Below are positions 34,767 to 43,903 of a stretch of 64,000 nucleotides of DNA, piece after piece. Below the pieces are notes generated by a model. It had not been told where the DNA came from. It searched no databases and was given only the letters and a program-made list of their open reading frames with translations. Positions within the stretch are counted from its first letter, which is position 1. Every line of letters starts with the position of its first letter. The DNA is from Cupriavidus pinatubonensis (GTDB lineage: Bacteria; Pseudomonadota; Gammaproteobacteria; Burkholderiales; Burkholderiaceae), in contig NZ_CP080767.1 in NCBI RefSeq assembly GCF_019602855.1, forward strand, positions 868,001 through 932,000, given 5' to 3'. The position numbers and the translations under genes are program-made.

Positions 34767-35627
34767 CTACAGCGTGACAGTGCCGCGGCCGATCTCGATC
34801 ACGCGGCCGCCAACACGGATCGCGCCATTCGCCGTAACGGCAAGTCGCAGTGTGCAGGGGCGATCCACGGCGGCACCCTGGTCGACCTCATACTCGGCCG
34901 GCAGCGCATGGGCGTTGGCAAGCAACCAGCCGCCAAGGTTGGCGCACGCTGATCCCGTGCCCGGGTCTTCGGCGACGCCACCGCCTTGCTTGCTGAAGAA
35001 GTACCGCGCGAGCACGCGGCCCGGCTGAGTCGGGTCGAACGCGAACACGTAGGCCGTCTTGCGGCCAAGGCTGCTCTGCGGCCACTCTGCCAGCCGCGCC
35101 GTATCCGGTTGCGCACGTCGCACGGCAGCCGTGGTGCGGACAGCCACGAGCAACTGATCCGCGCCGGTATCGACCCACATCGGCGAGGTCAGCAGATCGT
35201 GCGCGTCGAGTCCCAGCAGCGCGGCCATTTCCGCATCGGGCAGATTGACCGCCACGGTCTTGGGCGGGCCCGCGTGTGGAGCGGTGAAGGTCCATACATC
35301 GCCGCTCGCCTCAACGGGCACCACGCCGGCCTTGAATTCGAGCGTCAGTCGGTCGCCGCTTGCGACCAGGTCGCGGACCACATGCGCGGTACCAAGCGTG
35401 GGATGTCCGGCGAAGCGCATTTCATAGCCGGGCGTGAAGATCCGCACCTGCGCATGTGCGCGGTCCGACGGCAGGATGAAGGTGGTTTCGGACAGGTTGA
35501 ACTGCAGCGCCAGTGCCTGCATGGTGGCGTCGTCCATGCCGCGGGCATCCTCGAAGACGCACAGCGGGTTGCCGCCGAACGTGGATTCGGCGAAGACGTT
35601 GAGCAGGCGAAACGCGTAGGTGGTCAT
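34767..35627 (-). CDS. PhzF family isomerase/epimerase
   Basis: 286 residues with the two-lobed PhzF/diaminopimelate-epimerase-like fold. The start at ATG 35627 gives MTTYAFRLLNVFAESTFGGNPLCVF; LSETTFIL holds the catalytic glutamate; GYEMRFAGHPTLGTAHVV and the C-terminal EDPGTGSACANLGGWL are also conserved. No phenazine genes are near, so it is a general PhzF-like enzyme with unknown substrate. Confidence 0.93.
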   Translation of the reverse strand: MTTYAFRLLNVFAESTFGGNPLCVFEDARGMDDATMQALALQFNLSETTFILPSDRAHAQVRIFTPGYEMRFAGHPTLGTAHVVRDLVASGDRLTLEFKAGVVPVEASGDVWTFTAPHAGPPKTVAVNLPDAEMAALLGLDAHDLLTSPMWVDTGADQLLVAVRTTAAVRRAQPDTARLAEWPQSSLGRKTAYVFAFDPTQPGRVLARYFFSKQGGGVAEDPGTGSACANLGGWLLANAHALPAEYEVDQGAAVDRPCTLRLAVTANGAIRVGGRVIEIGRGTVTL

Positions 35628-35716
35628 GACGGCATCCGGAGGCGCGGTAGCTTCACAGTGTAGCCACCTGCCGCCGCGGTGCCATGGACAATTTCTTGGT
35701 GAAACGGCGGGCCAGT

Positions 35717-38275
35717 TCAATGGCACTGCGCCTCGATGATCTCAATGCGCGTATCGCGCCGCGCTGCGGCGGGCAGCACATAGTCGAGTCGGCAGCTGTC
35801 TTGCGCCGTCTTGCCCCACCGCACGGTCAACTGGCCACGTTCGGCCCGCAGGCCGCGCGCAACGATGCGGCTGCCTTGTCCAACGGTGCCAATGTTGTTG
35901 CCGTGAGCATCCTGTACTTCGGCGCCGAATGGAATCGACTTGCCATCGGCCGTGCTGGTGCGGATGACCGCAGGCCGTCCGCGATCCGCGGTCGCGAACC
36001 GGACCGCCACCACGGCGCCTGCGGTCGGGGCAACCTGCTGGAGCGTGGAGTCCAGCTCCACGTTCATCGGCAGGCCCTTCGGATCGATCTCGATCTGGTT
36101 GCGCGAGAACGGCACCAGTCCGGGCACCACCGCGTGGCCCCAGCGATCGATACGCAGCCCGCTCCCGTTGGCGAGCCGGGCTCCGCCAGCGTCGGCGGCT
36201 TCGACGATGGCAAGCGTCTCGCCCATCGTCGGCGTGAAGCCCACGCCGCCGGCATAGGCCACGACGCCGCCCGAGATGCCCGCGGACACTTGCGAATAGT
36301 TGCTGCCCTTGCCAGCAGTTGCCGTCAGCGTAGCCACGGGAGACAGATAAGACGCATTACCCGCGAGGCTTGCAGCATGGCGGCCGCTACCGCCGGCATA
36401 GCCGGCATTCACGCCGTAGCTGAAGGCGTTGTCGGCGCCGAGCGAGCCAGTCATTGACTGCTGCAGGCTCACCGCTCCGGACGAATCGCGCTCGATGCCG
36501 GTCATGGCATACGGCGCATGCCGGGCCTTGCCCAGCGGGATGCCGATATTGAGCATAACGCGGCTTTCCCAGCGACCGCTCGACACGCTGAACTGGCGCG
36601 ATGCCGCAACGCCATAGTTCAGCGACTTGTAGCTGTTGTTGTAGCCGAGCTGGAACTGCGTGTCGGTGCCTCTGCGGTTCCAGTAGCCGTGTACTGACCC
36701 GGACAGATACAGGGACCCGTAGCCGGGCTGCAGGCGTTGATTCAGGGTGAGCTGGAGCTGGCTGCGCGGGATGCCGCGCATCGTCGATTGCATGGCGCCG
36801 TGCTCGAGTTCGCGCAGGGTCATCGCATCGGCAAAGCTGAGGTAACCGCTGCTCGAATAGCGATAGGCCGCGACGGATACGTTGGTGCCGGTGGGCTCCA
36901 CGAGCTTGCTGTAGCTGATTCGCATGCTGAAGCCATGACGGTCCGGCTGCGTGGTGAGGCGCGTGCCCGCATGGGTCAGGTCAGCACCGAACGCACCATA
37001 GACCGTGTTGAGCGCGGCGCCAGCCGCTGCGGCGAGGTAGCCTTCTGCCACCACGACACCACCGTAGCCGGTCACCATATTGGTGAAGCCGTGCTGTACG
37101 GTGGCCTGGAGCATGGCAGGACGGTCATGCAGGCCCGCATTGCGGTATTGGCCTGCGGTGATGCCATAGCGTGTGACGCCGGGACGCAAGGCATTGACAG
37201 CGGCCGCATAAGGGACACGCGAAACATGCACGCTGCCGTCGGCTTCGGTCACCACGACTTCCAGGTCGCCGCCATAGCCGGTCGGATAGAGGTCGTCGAT
37301 CTCGAACGGGCCGGCCGCGACCGTGGTTTCGTAGATCAGGTTGCCGTTTTGGCGGACCTGTACGCGCGCGTTGCTGTTGGCGATGCCGCGCACGCTCGGT
37401 GCATAGCCGCGCTGTGATTCCGGTTGCATGCGGTCGTCGCTCGCGAGCTGGACGCCACGGAAGCCGACGCTGTCGAAGACGGTACCGTCGGTGAAAGCAT
37501 CGCCGAGCACCAGTTGGCTGCGCAGCGCAACGACCGAGCGCTGCAAGCTGGTCTGTATGCTCTGGTACCGCGCGTTGCCCTGATCGACGCCGAGGCTGCC
37601 CTTGTGTCGGAAGCGCCAGGGGCCGGCATTGAAGCCCGCATTGAGGCCCAGATAGCCTTGCGTGGCCGTACGGGCTTCCGCGCGCGACTGATAGACGCTG
37701 CCGTTGTACTGGAGCGTCGCCGCGGTTACGCCGTCGCTCCAGTACCGAGGATCCACATACCCGCGCGCCTGCCGCGTCAGCGCGGCCTGTGGCACGCTGA
37801 CATCGAGCCGTTGTTCGCTGCTGTCGAAGCTCGCGGTGGCACCAGGGATGATGGCATGCAGCGGCACGCAAGCGTCGCGATCTCGCACGGATGCCGTCGC
37901 TTCCGACGAGAGCTTGTTGGAATCCGCGCCAATCCGAACAAGCAGTGGCTCATCGAAGCAAGGCAGTACCGGACTATCCTTGCCCGCCGTCTCGCCCATG
38001 CGGACTTCCATCCGCCCAAGCCATGCCTGGTTGACGTAAAGCTCCGCGCGGTAGTTGCCAGGCAGCACGACATTGCCCTTGTTGAAGCGGCTGAAATCGA
38101 CTGCGCTTCCGCCGGGCTGGTGCAGGAACAGGTCATTGAATTCCACTTCGGCGGACGAAGGCGCCGGGCGTGGATCGGGGTTTGCACCGAGCGCGCCGGC
38201 ACTGACGAGCATCATGACTACGGCACTGAGCGGCCGCAGGCTGGGCGGAATAGCGTGCGCTGTTCTTTTTTGCAT
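35717..38275 (-). CDS. outer-membrane fimbrial usher
   Basis: 852 residues, FimD/PapC class. A signal peptide (ending near residue 30, SAGALGAN) leads to the N-terminal chaperone-binding domain (VEFNDLFLHQPGGSAVDFSRFNKGNVVLPGNYRAELYVN). The 24-strand beta-barrel (FRHKGSLG, RGIPRSQLQLTLNQ, AYRYSSSGYLSF) is followed by C-terminal domains ending in DSCRLDYVLP. It secretes and assembles the pilin at 39.2 kb. Starts 117 bases after the chaperone gene and ends the operon. Confidence 0.95.
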   Translation of the reverse strand: MQKRTAHAIPPSLRPLSAVVMMLVSAGALGANPDPRPAPSSAEVEFNDLFLHQPGGSAVDFSRFNKGNVVLPGNYRAELYVNQAWLGRMEVRMGETAGKDSPVLPCFDEPLLVRIGADSNKLSSEATASVRDRDACVPLHAIIPGATASFDSSEQRLDVSVPQAALTRQARGYVDPRYWSDGVTAATLQYNGSVYQSRAEARTATQGYLGLNAGFNAGPWRFRHKGSLGVDQGNARYQSIQTSLQRSVVALRSQLVLGDAFTDGTVFDSVGFRGVQLASDDRMQPESQRGYAPSVRGIANSNARVQVRQNGNLIYETTVAAGPFEIDDLYPTGYGGDLEVVVTEADGSVHVSRVPYAAAVNALRPGVTRYGITAGQYRNAGLHDRPAMLQATVQHGFTNMVTGYGGVVVAEGYLAAAAGAALNTVYGAFGADLTHAGTRLTTQPDRHGFSMRISYSKLVEPTGTNVSVAAYRYSSSGYLSFADAMTLRELEHGAMQSTMRGIPRSQLQLTLNQRLQPGYGSLYLSGSVHGYWNRRGTDTQFQLGYNNSYKSLNYGVAASRQFSVSSGRWESRVMLNIGIPLGKARHAPYAMTGIERDSSGAVSLQQSMTGSLGADNAFSYGVNAGYAGGSGRHAASLAGNASYLSPVATLTATAGKGSNYSQVSAGISGGVVAYAGGVGFTPTMGETLAIVEAADAGGARLANGSGLRIDRWGHAVVPGLVPFSRNQIEIDPKGLPMNVELDSTLQQVAPTAGAVVAVRFATADRGRPAVIRTSTADGKSIPFGAEVQDAHGNNIGTVGQGSRIVARGLRAERGQLTVRWGKTAQDSCRLDYVLPAAARRDTRIEIIEAQCH

Positions 38276-38362
38276 GGCATGTATTGCGCTGGAAATTGGG
38301 GTAACACGCGTCCCTGCCGTCCAGCGGCATGCGTCAGCGCGAATCAGGGGAATTTCAGTGAG

Positions 38363-38378
38363 GCCGGCATGTGCCGGC
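38363..38378. other. small hairpin between chaperone and usher genes
   Basis: GCCGGC, loop ATGT, GCCGGC, 15 bases after the chaperone stop on the - strand. No T-run, so probably an mRNA structure inside the fimbrial operon. Confidence 0.35.
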
Positions 38379-38392
38379 GGGTGGAGCAGGCG

Positions 38393-39148
38393 CTATCGGG
38401 CAGCGGCGGACCGGTTCGGGTGAGCTTCGCCGTCGATAGGGCCGCCATAGTCGTTGATGGCCTGGTAGCGAACGGTGATGGCTTTGCCTGGATCCACATT
38501 GCCGGCAAGCGGAAATCGCATCGATTTGCCCGGCGCCACCATGCCGCCAGCTTCGTTGCTGGCGCTGTGCGTACCATCCAGCAATTCCACGCTGGAGAAC
38601 GAGACGTGGTAGGCAGTCGGGTTGCTGGCCTCCAGCGCGAGGCCACGGTCGGCTTTGACAAGCCGCCATGCAACGCGTGCCGGCGCTTCGGTGGCTTCGC
38701 CATGCAGGCCGGCAGGACGGAAGAAGAGCTTGATGCGCGACCGAAACGCCAGCTGGAGCTTGTTCGCATCGATCTCGTCGGCTCCGGGCTTCGGAGGGAC
38801 TTCGAGCACACTGAGCCAGAACACCGATTCCTTGTCGGCCGGCAACGGCTCGCCGGTGTAGTGAATGCGCAGTGTCTGCGCCTTCCCTGGTTCGATGCGC
38901 GCGATCGGTGGTGTGACGGTGAATGGCACATCGATACCGGCGGGCTGTGCCGAAGCATCGCCTGTGTCGAGCCATGCCTGGGTCAGGGCGGGGGATTTGC
39001 CTTCATTGCTGAGCTTGATGGTGGCTTCCCCATCGCCTGCATGGACGATGACACGTGTGCCGGCGATGACGACGGACGCGTGCGAGTGGGACAGCAGTAC
39101 CAGCGTCATTGCGCAGGCGCCAATGACGTTCCTGATCGATCGGTTCAT
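38393..39148 (-). CDS. periplasmic fimbrial chaperone
   Basis: 251 residues. A signal peptide (ending about residue 24, HSHAS) leads to two immunoglobulin-like domains. VPFTVTPPIARIEPGKAQTLRIHYTGEPLPADKESVFWLSVLEVPP is the classic chaperone block with the conserved Arg/Lys that anchors pilin C-termini. Donates a strand to the pilin and delivers it to the usher. ATG at 39148. Starts 72 bases after the pilin gene. Confidence 0.95.
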   Translation of the reverse strand: MNRSIRNVIGACAMTLVLLSHSHASVVIAGTRVIVHAGDGEATIKLSNEGKSPALTQAWLDTGDASAQPAGIDVPFTVTPPIARIEPGKAQTLRIHYTGEPLPADKESVFWLSVLEVPPKPGADEIDANKLQLAFRSRIKLFFRPAGLHGEATEAPARVAWRLVKADRGLALEASNPTAYHVSFSSVELLDGTHSASNEAGGMVAPGKSMRFPLAGNVDPGKAITVRYQAINDYGGPIDGEAHPNRSAAAR

Positions 39149-39177
39149 GATGGGGGCAACACGCGAATGCAGGCGGC

Positions 39178-39207
39178 GGGTGCGGCGGCTTGAAAGGCCG
39201 CGCACCC
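39178..39207 (-). other. 11-bp intergenic hairpin after the pilin gene
   Basis: On the - strand GGGTGCG-CGGC, 7-base loop, GCCG-c-CGCACCC: 11 pairs with one bulged base, beginning 14 bases after the pilin stop. No T-run. In fimbrial operons, hairpins here commonly limit readthrough or stabilise the pilin mRNA so that pilin outnumbers chaperone and usher. Confidence 0.7.
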
Positions 39208-39220
39208 GGGCGTTGCATGC

Positions 39221-39769
39221 TTACTGATAGACGATGGTGTACATCACGCTCGAATTTGCGGCGCCGGCAGTGGCAGTGCCGGTTGCGACATATTCGGCGT
39301 AGTACGGCAGCAAGGCGGAGCCCGCGTTGATCGCGGCAGTCTTCGAGCCTTGCGACGCTTCGTCAAAGCCGGCCTTGATCGGCGTGAAGTCGGAGTTCAA
39401 CAGGCCGATCTGCACATTGCCGGCGCCACCCGCATTCAGGTTGAGCCGGCCGGTGGCCGTGTCGGTGGTCGGGCCGGGTTCGAAGTACGTCGCGACGGCG
39501 CCGGCGTTGGGCGTGCAGTCGCTCAGCGAGATGTTGAACGGCGTACGGCCGGCGGTCTGGCCAGCAGTGGCCAGCGTCGAAGCGGACACCTTGGGCAGCG
39601 TGACCGTGAAGTCCTTGGACCCGGTGCCGTTGCCGTTGATGGTGCAGGTCTGGGCAGTGATGGTGCCGTTGAAGGTGATGGTGCCGTCTGCGGCAAACGC
39701 GGATTGTGCGGAGAAAGCGGAAGCGGCAGCGATGGCCGCAATGGCCGCGCCAAGGAATTTCTGGTTCAT
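39221..39769 (-). CDS. type 1 fimbrial major pilin
   Basis: 182 residues. A signal peptide (MNQKFLGAAIAAIAAASAF ... SAFA) is cleaved before ADGTITFNGTI, the N-terminal donor-strand extension. Two cysteines (TAQTCTING and SLSDCTPNA) form the conserved disulfide. The C-terminus ends NSSVMYTIVYQ with the penultimate-Tyr pattern that the chaperone binds. First gene of the leftward pilin-chaperone-usher operon. Confidence 0.95.
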   Translation of the reverse strand: MNQKFLGAAIAAIAAASAFSAQSAFAADGTITFNGTITAQTCTINGNGTGSKDFTVTLPKVSASTLATAGQTAGRTPFNISLSDCTPNAGAVATYFEPGPTTDTATGRLNLNAGGAGNVQIGLLNSDFTPIKAGFDEASQGSKTAAINAGSALLPYYAEYVATGTATAGAANSSVMYTIVYQ

Positions 39770-39974
39770 TGTTGTTTGGAGGTCGATCAATATCTGTGGC
39801 GATGTCCGGAGCCTGCCGCGAAAGCTGGCTGACTCCTTTCGGTTGACTCTTGCCGTGTGCGCACCGTGCAGCGAGTGAGCGGAAATATATCGATCGACCT
39901 GAACCGGAAAAATGGCCGTTTTCTTAATCTGAGCGATGGCAGTCAGTCTATGAGAATGCGCCGACGTGCAGCAA

Positions 39975-40006
39975 ACAAAAAAGGCGCTGCCCGTTCGGGA
40001 AGCGCC
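39975..40006 (-). terminator. rho-independent terminator downstream of ggt
   Basis: GGCGCT-g-CCCG, loop TT, CGGG-a-AGCGCC flanked by A6 on one side and CTTCTTTT on the other. On the - strand it ends the ggt transcript, 25 bases after the stop. It is nearly bidirectional. The remaining stretch (39770-39974) holds the pilin promoter region and nothing else I recognise. Confidence 0.88.
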
Positions 40007-40030
40007 CTTCTTTTGTTGCCAGGATGGTGG

Positions 40031-41656
40031 TCAGAAGCCGACCGCCTGTCCGTCGCGTCGACTGTCGCTCGCGGCAACGTAGCCGTGTTCCGGGTCGTCC
40101 GACAGACGCCAGATGAACTGGCCCGAGCCAAAGTCCATGTACGGATCGTCCACTGACTTGAGCTGGTGGCCGCGTGCCTTCAGGCCCTCGACCGTTGCCG
40201 GGTCCATGGTGCCTTCCACGTCCAGCGTGAAGTCGCGGTTGACTTTCCAGCGCGGCGCGCAGCACGCCGCCTGCGGTTGCTGCTTGTAGTCGAGCATACG
40301 CACCGCGGTCTGCAGATGGCCCTGCGGCTGCATGTCGCCGCCCATCACGCCGAAGCTCATGACCGGCTGGCCGTCTTTGGTCAGGAAGGCCGGGATGATG
40401 GTGTGGAACGGCCGCTTGCCGCCAGCCACCACGTTGGCCGACTTCGGATCCATCGAGAAGCCCACGCCGCGGTTCTGCAGGCTGATGCCGGTGTCCGGCA
40501 CCACCACGCCCGAACCGAAGCCCATGTAGTTGGACTGGATGAACGAGATCATCATCCCGTTCTCATCCGCGGCCGTCAGGTAGATGGTGCCGCCGACCTT
40601 AGGCATGCCGAAGTTGAAATGCGTGGCGCGCTGCATGTCGATGAGCTTCGCGCGCGATTTCAGGTAGGCGTCGTCGAGCATCTGCTCAGGCGTGACTTCC
40701 ATGCTGCGCGGGTCGGCCACATAGCGGTAAAGATCGGCAAAGGCCAGCTTCATGGCTTCGATCTGCAGGTGCTGCGAATCCACCGAATCCACGGGCAGCG
40801 CGCCAACGTCGAACTGGTTGAGAATGCCCAGCGCGATCAGCGCGGCGATGCCTTGCCCGTTCGGCGGAATTTCGTGCAGTTCGTAGCCACGATACGACTT
40901 GCTGATCGGCTTGACCCAGTCGGGCCGGTAGTTGCGCAGGTCGTCCAGCGTCATGGCGCCGCCGCTCTGCTTGCTGAAGGTGGCGATTTTCTCGGCAATC
41001 TCGCCTTCGTAGTAGGCGCGGCCACCGGTCTCGCCGATCTTGCGCAGCGTCTCGGCAGCGGCCTTGAGCGTGAATTTCTCGCCCACCAGCGGTGCGCGGC
41101 CGTTGGGCATGAATGTATCGGCAAAGCCCGGCTGGTTCTTCAGTTCCGGCACGGCCGCGGCCCACTTGTGCGCGACCACGGGCGGCACGGCGTAGCCACG
41201 TTCAGCGATCTCGATCGCCGGTTCCATCAGGTCGGCGAACGGCAGCTTGCCGAAACGTTCGTGGAGCGCGGCCCAGCCCGCTACCACGCCGGGGACGGTG
41301 ACAGAGTCCCACCCGCGGACCGGGCGGTTCGCCAGCCCGTTGGCATCGGTGCCGTACTTGTTCTTGAAGTACTCGGGATTCCACGCGGCCGGCGCCACGC
41401 CGGAGGAGTTCAGGCCGTGCAGTTCCTTGCCGTCCCACAGGATGGCGAAGGCATCGCTGCCCAGCCCGCAGGACACGGGCTCGACTAGGGTGATCGTCGC
41501 CGCGGCTGCGATCGCCGCGTCGACGGCATTGCCGCCTTTGAGCAGCATGCGCAGGCCGGCCTGTGCGGCGAGCGGATGCGATGTCGACACCACGTTGCGC
41601 GCAAACAGCGGGATGCGCACGGAGGGGTAGGGGTTGGTCCAGTTGAAGTTCTGCAT
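40031..41656 (-). CDS. ggt: gamma-glutamyltransferase family protein (cytoplasmic type)
   Basis: 541 residues from ATG 41656. The Ntn-hydrolase proenzyme pattern is clear. KPK-like PKVGGTIYLTAADENG contains the nucleophile Thr at about 357, where the chain should autocleave. GSDAFAILWDGKELHGLNSSG and YMGFGSGVVVPDTGISLQNRG also match. There is no signal peptide, so it resembles YwrD-type enzymes and not the secreted GGT. Second gene after a Bug receptor (56-base gap); probably acts on a gamma-glutamyl or acylated substrate that the receptor helps import. Confidence 0.93.
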   Translation of the reverse strand: MQNFNWTNPYPSVRIPLFARNVVSTSHPLAAQAGLRMLLKGGNAVDAAIAAAATITLVEPVSCGLGSDAFAILWDGKELHGLNSSGVAPAAWNPEYFKNKYGTDANGLANRPVRGWDSVTVPGVVAGWAALHERFGKLPFADLMEPAIEIAERGYAVPPVVAHKWAAAVPELKNQPGFADTFMPNGRAPLVGEKFTLKAAAETLRKIGETGGRAYYEGEIAEKIATFSKQSGGAMTLDDLRNYRPDWVKPISKSYRGYELHEIPPNGQGIAALIALGILNQFDVGALPVDSVDSQHLQIEAMKLAFADLYRYVADPRSMEVTPEQMLDDAYLKSRAKLIDMQRATHFNFGMPKVGGTIYLTAADENGMMISFIQSNYMGFGSGVVVPDTGISLQNRGVGFSMDPKSANVVAGGKRPFHTIIPAFLTKDGQPVMSFGVMGGDMQPQGHLQTAVRMLDYKQQPQAACCAPRWKVNRDFTLDVEGTMDPATVEGLKARGHQLKSVDDPYMDFGSGQFIWRLSDDPEHGYVAASDSRRDGQAVGF

Positions 41657-41712
41657 GGTCTTGTCCGTTGTCACCGGCAGCCGGCCCGATGCGGGCCGGC
41701 TGCGGCATCGCG

Positions 41713-42690
41713 TTATTCTGCCGTGATCTTGCGATCCTTGATGAGCTTGCCCCAGCGGGCGCTGTCCTTCTTCACCATCGCCGCGAACTGTGCCGGCGTG
41801 CCGCCGACCGGCTCCGCGCCCAGCTTGGCCAGCCGATCCTTCACGTCCTGCGACTGGATGGCCTTGTTGAATTCGGCGTTGAGCCGGTTGACGATGTCGG
41901 CCGGCAAGCCTTTAGGGCCGTAGATGCCGAACCACGTATCGGACTCGAATCCCGGCAGGCCCGATTCGCTGGCCGTCGGAATTTCCGGCGCGAGCGGCGA
42001 GCGCTTGAGGCTCGTCACGGCCAGCGCCTTGAGCTTGCCGTCCTTCACGTGTGGCAGGCCGGACACGATGCTGTCAAACAGTACCTGCACCTTGCCGGAG
42101 ATCAGGTCCGGCACCGCGAGCGCCGTGCCGCGGTACGGGATGTGCGTGATGAACACGCCGGCCTGGGCCTTGAAGGCCTCGGCGGTCAGGTGCACGACGG
42201 TGCCGTTGCCGCTGGACGCGTAGTTGAGTTCGCCCGGGTGCTTCTTCGCGTAGTCGATCAGCTCGCGCACGTTCTTGACGGGCAGGCTGTTGGGCACGAC
42301 CAGCACGTTGGTGGCGATGGCGACCTGGCCAACCGGCGTGAAGTCGGTCTCGGTGTTGTACGGCAGCCGCGCGTTGATATACGGCCCGATCGAATGCGTA
42401 CTGGTCGTGGCGATCAGCAACGTGTAACCGTCCGGCGCGGCCTTGGCCGCCATGTCCGAGCCGATGGCGCCGCCGGCGCCGGGCCTGTTGTCCACCACGA
42501 TCTGCTGGCCGATGCTGGTTCCCACCTTCTGCGCAATGGCGCGGGCAAGCAGGTCTGTGGCGCCGCTGGCCGGGAACGGCACGATCAGGCGGATCGGCTT
42601 GCTGGGGTAGTTGTCGGCCAGGGCCGGCGTGGCGGCCAGGCAAAGGCCAGAGGCAAGGCCGAGGCCGAGCAGGCGCAGCCAGGGTTTCAT
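41713..42690 (-). CDS. tripartite tricarboxylate transporter receptor (Bug/TctC family)
   Basis: 325 residues. Signal peptide (ending near residue 25, PALA), then the Bug fold: YPSKPIRLIVPFPASGATDLLARA, VVDNRPGAGGAIGSDMAAKAAPDGYTLL, YASSGNGTVVHL, HIPYRG. Binds a small carboxylate in the periplasm. ATG at 42690. No TctAB is adjacent on this strand, so it likely works with a distant or shared membrane pair. Followed directly by ggt and divergent from a LysR gene. Confidence 0.95.
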   Translation of the reverse strand: MKPWLRLLGLGLASGLCLAATPALADNYPSKPIRLIVPFPASGATDLLARAIAQKVGTSIGQQIVVDNRPGAGGAIGSDMAAKAAPDGYTLLIATTSTHSIGPYINARLPYNTETDFTPVGQVAIATNVLVVPNSLPVKNVRELIDYAKKHPGELNYASSGNGTVVHLTAEAFKAQAGVFITHIPYRGTALAVPDLISGKVQVLFDSIVSGLPHVKDGKLKALAVTSLKRSPLAPEIPTASESGLPGFESDTWFGIYGPKGLPADIVNRLNAEFNKAIQSQDVKDRLAKLGAEPVGGTPAQFAAMVKKDSARWGKLIKDRKITAE

Positions 42691-42804
42691 TCGGATCTCC
42701 GGAATCGGGGAATCGGGTAAGCGGGATTGCGTCAGGGTCGGCATCCGGATGCGTGCGGCTTCACGGGTGCCTGCGCATTATTATTATTCCGCGCCGGTTA
42801 TCAC

Positions 42805-42825
42805 AAAGAAAGCTAATATTTCTTT
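42805..42825. promoter_or_regulatory. 7-7-7 inverted repeat, candidate LysR site
   Basis: AAAGAAA, seven-base centre GCTAATA, TTTCTTT: a perfect 21-bp dyad in an AT-rich patch, 115 bases from the receptor ATG and 84 from the LysR ATG. Layout and position fit a LysR recognition site controlling the Bug-ggt unit. Confidence 0.6.
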
Positions 42826-42908
42826 TCCTTGGCATAAGTTTTTCTTGTGGATCGCGCGGCTTTTCGTCAGCGCGTTGCAAAGCCATTCACGCGTCGACCG
42901 GTGTCCCA

Positions 42909-43793
42909 ATGAGCACAATCCGATTCTTACGAACCCTTGTCGCCGTGGCCGAGCACGGATCGTTTGCGGCGGCCGCCGGCCACGTGGCGCTGACGCAGGC
43001 AGCGGTGAGCCTGCAGATGCGTTCGCTCGAAACCGAACTGCGCCGCGAATTGTTCGATCGCAACGGCCGTGTCGCGGTGCTGAACGCCGATGGCCGGGAG
43101 TTGCTGCCGCAGGCGCGCCGTCTGCTGGCGTTGTATGACGAAATGCGCCTGCCTGCCGCGCAGCCTGAAGCGATGGCGGGCGCCGTCGCCGTGGGTGCGG
43201 TGGTGTCTGTAATGGGCGGCCTGTCACACGTCGTGGCCCGCATGAAGCGCGCGTATCCCGCATTGGAGGTGCGGCTGGTCGGCGCAAAGTCGATCGAACT
43301 CGCGGCGATGGTGGAGTCGGGCGACCTAGATGCCGCCATCCTGGTCGAGGGCACCACACGCTTGCCAGGCACGCTGCGCTGGACGACCCTCTACCAGGAA
43401 CCCCTGGTGGCCATCGCGGCCCAGGGCAGTGCCGGGCAGGACGTCCGCGAAGCGCTGGCGTGCAATCCCTACCTGCGCTTCGATCGCAGCCAGCGTACGG
43501 GCGTGCTGGTGGAGCGCGCGCTGCGGCGCGCGCATCTGCGTGTCAACGAGTTCCTGGAGCTGAATTCGATTGAGGCGCTCGTCGAGCTCGTGCGGCAGGA
43601 GGTCGGCGTGACCGTGGTGCCATTGCTGCCACGCGCGCGCTGGCGCGATGATGCGGCGTTGCGCATCCTGCCGTTGCACGTCAATGGCGAGCCGGTGATG
43701 CGGACCATCGGCATGCTCGAGCGGCGCGATCACGGCAGGGGCCATGTGACCGGCGCTATCCGGACGGCCTGCGCCGAGTTGTTTGGCGGCTGA
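42909..43793 (+). CDS. LysR-family regulator (divergent from Bug-ggt)
   Basis: 294 residues: N-terminal winged helix (IRFLRTLVAVAEHGSFAAAAGHVALTQAAVSLQMRSLE) and a periplasmic-binding-type effector domain. The ATG at 42909 gives the standard MSTIRFLRTL start; its ribosome site is weak. It probably senses a metabolite linked to the divergent receptor-ggt pair. Confidence 0.92.
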   Translation: MSTIRFLRTLVAVAEHGSFAAAAGHVALTQAAVSLQMRSLETELRRELFDRNGRVAVLNADGRELLPQARRLLALYDEMRLPAAQPEAMAGAVAVGAVVSVMGGLSHVVARMKRAYPALEVRLVGAKSIELAAMVESGDLDAAILVEGTTRLPGTLRWTTLYQEPLVAIAAQGSAGQDVREALACNPYLRFDRSQRTGVLVERALRRAHLRVNEFLELNSIEALVELVRQEVGVTVVPLLPRARWRDDAALRILPLHVNGEPVMRTIGMLERRDHGRGHVTGAIRTACAELFGG

Positions 43794-43826
43794 GCGTCCA
43801 TGCTCGGCAACGACGGGGCAAGAAAG

Positions 43827-43852
43827 AAAAAAGGGGCGTCTTGCGACGCCCC
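43827..43852 (-). terminator. rho-independent terminator of tctBA
   Basis: On the - strand: GGGGCGTC, loop GCAA, GACGCCCC, then TTTTTTCTTTC. It begins 52 bases after the tctA stop. Perfect 8-bp stem. Confidence 0.92.
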
Positions 43853-43903
43853 CAGTCTTGCTTTCGTTGCCGGCCAGCGGCCAGCGGCCGGCGGTCTTGC
43901 CTT

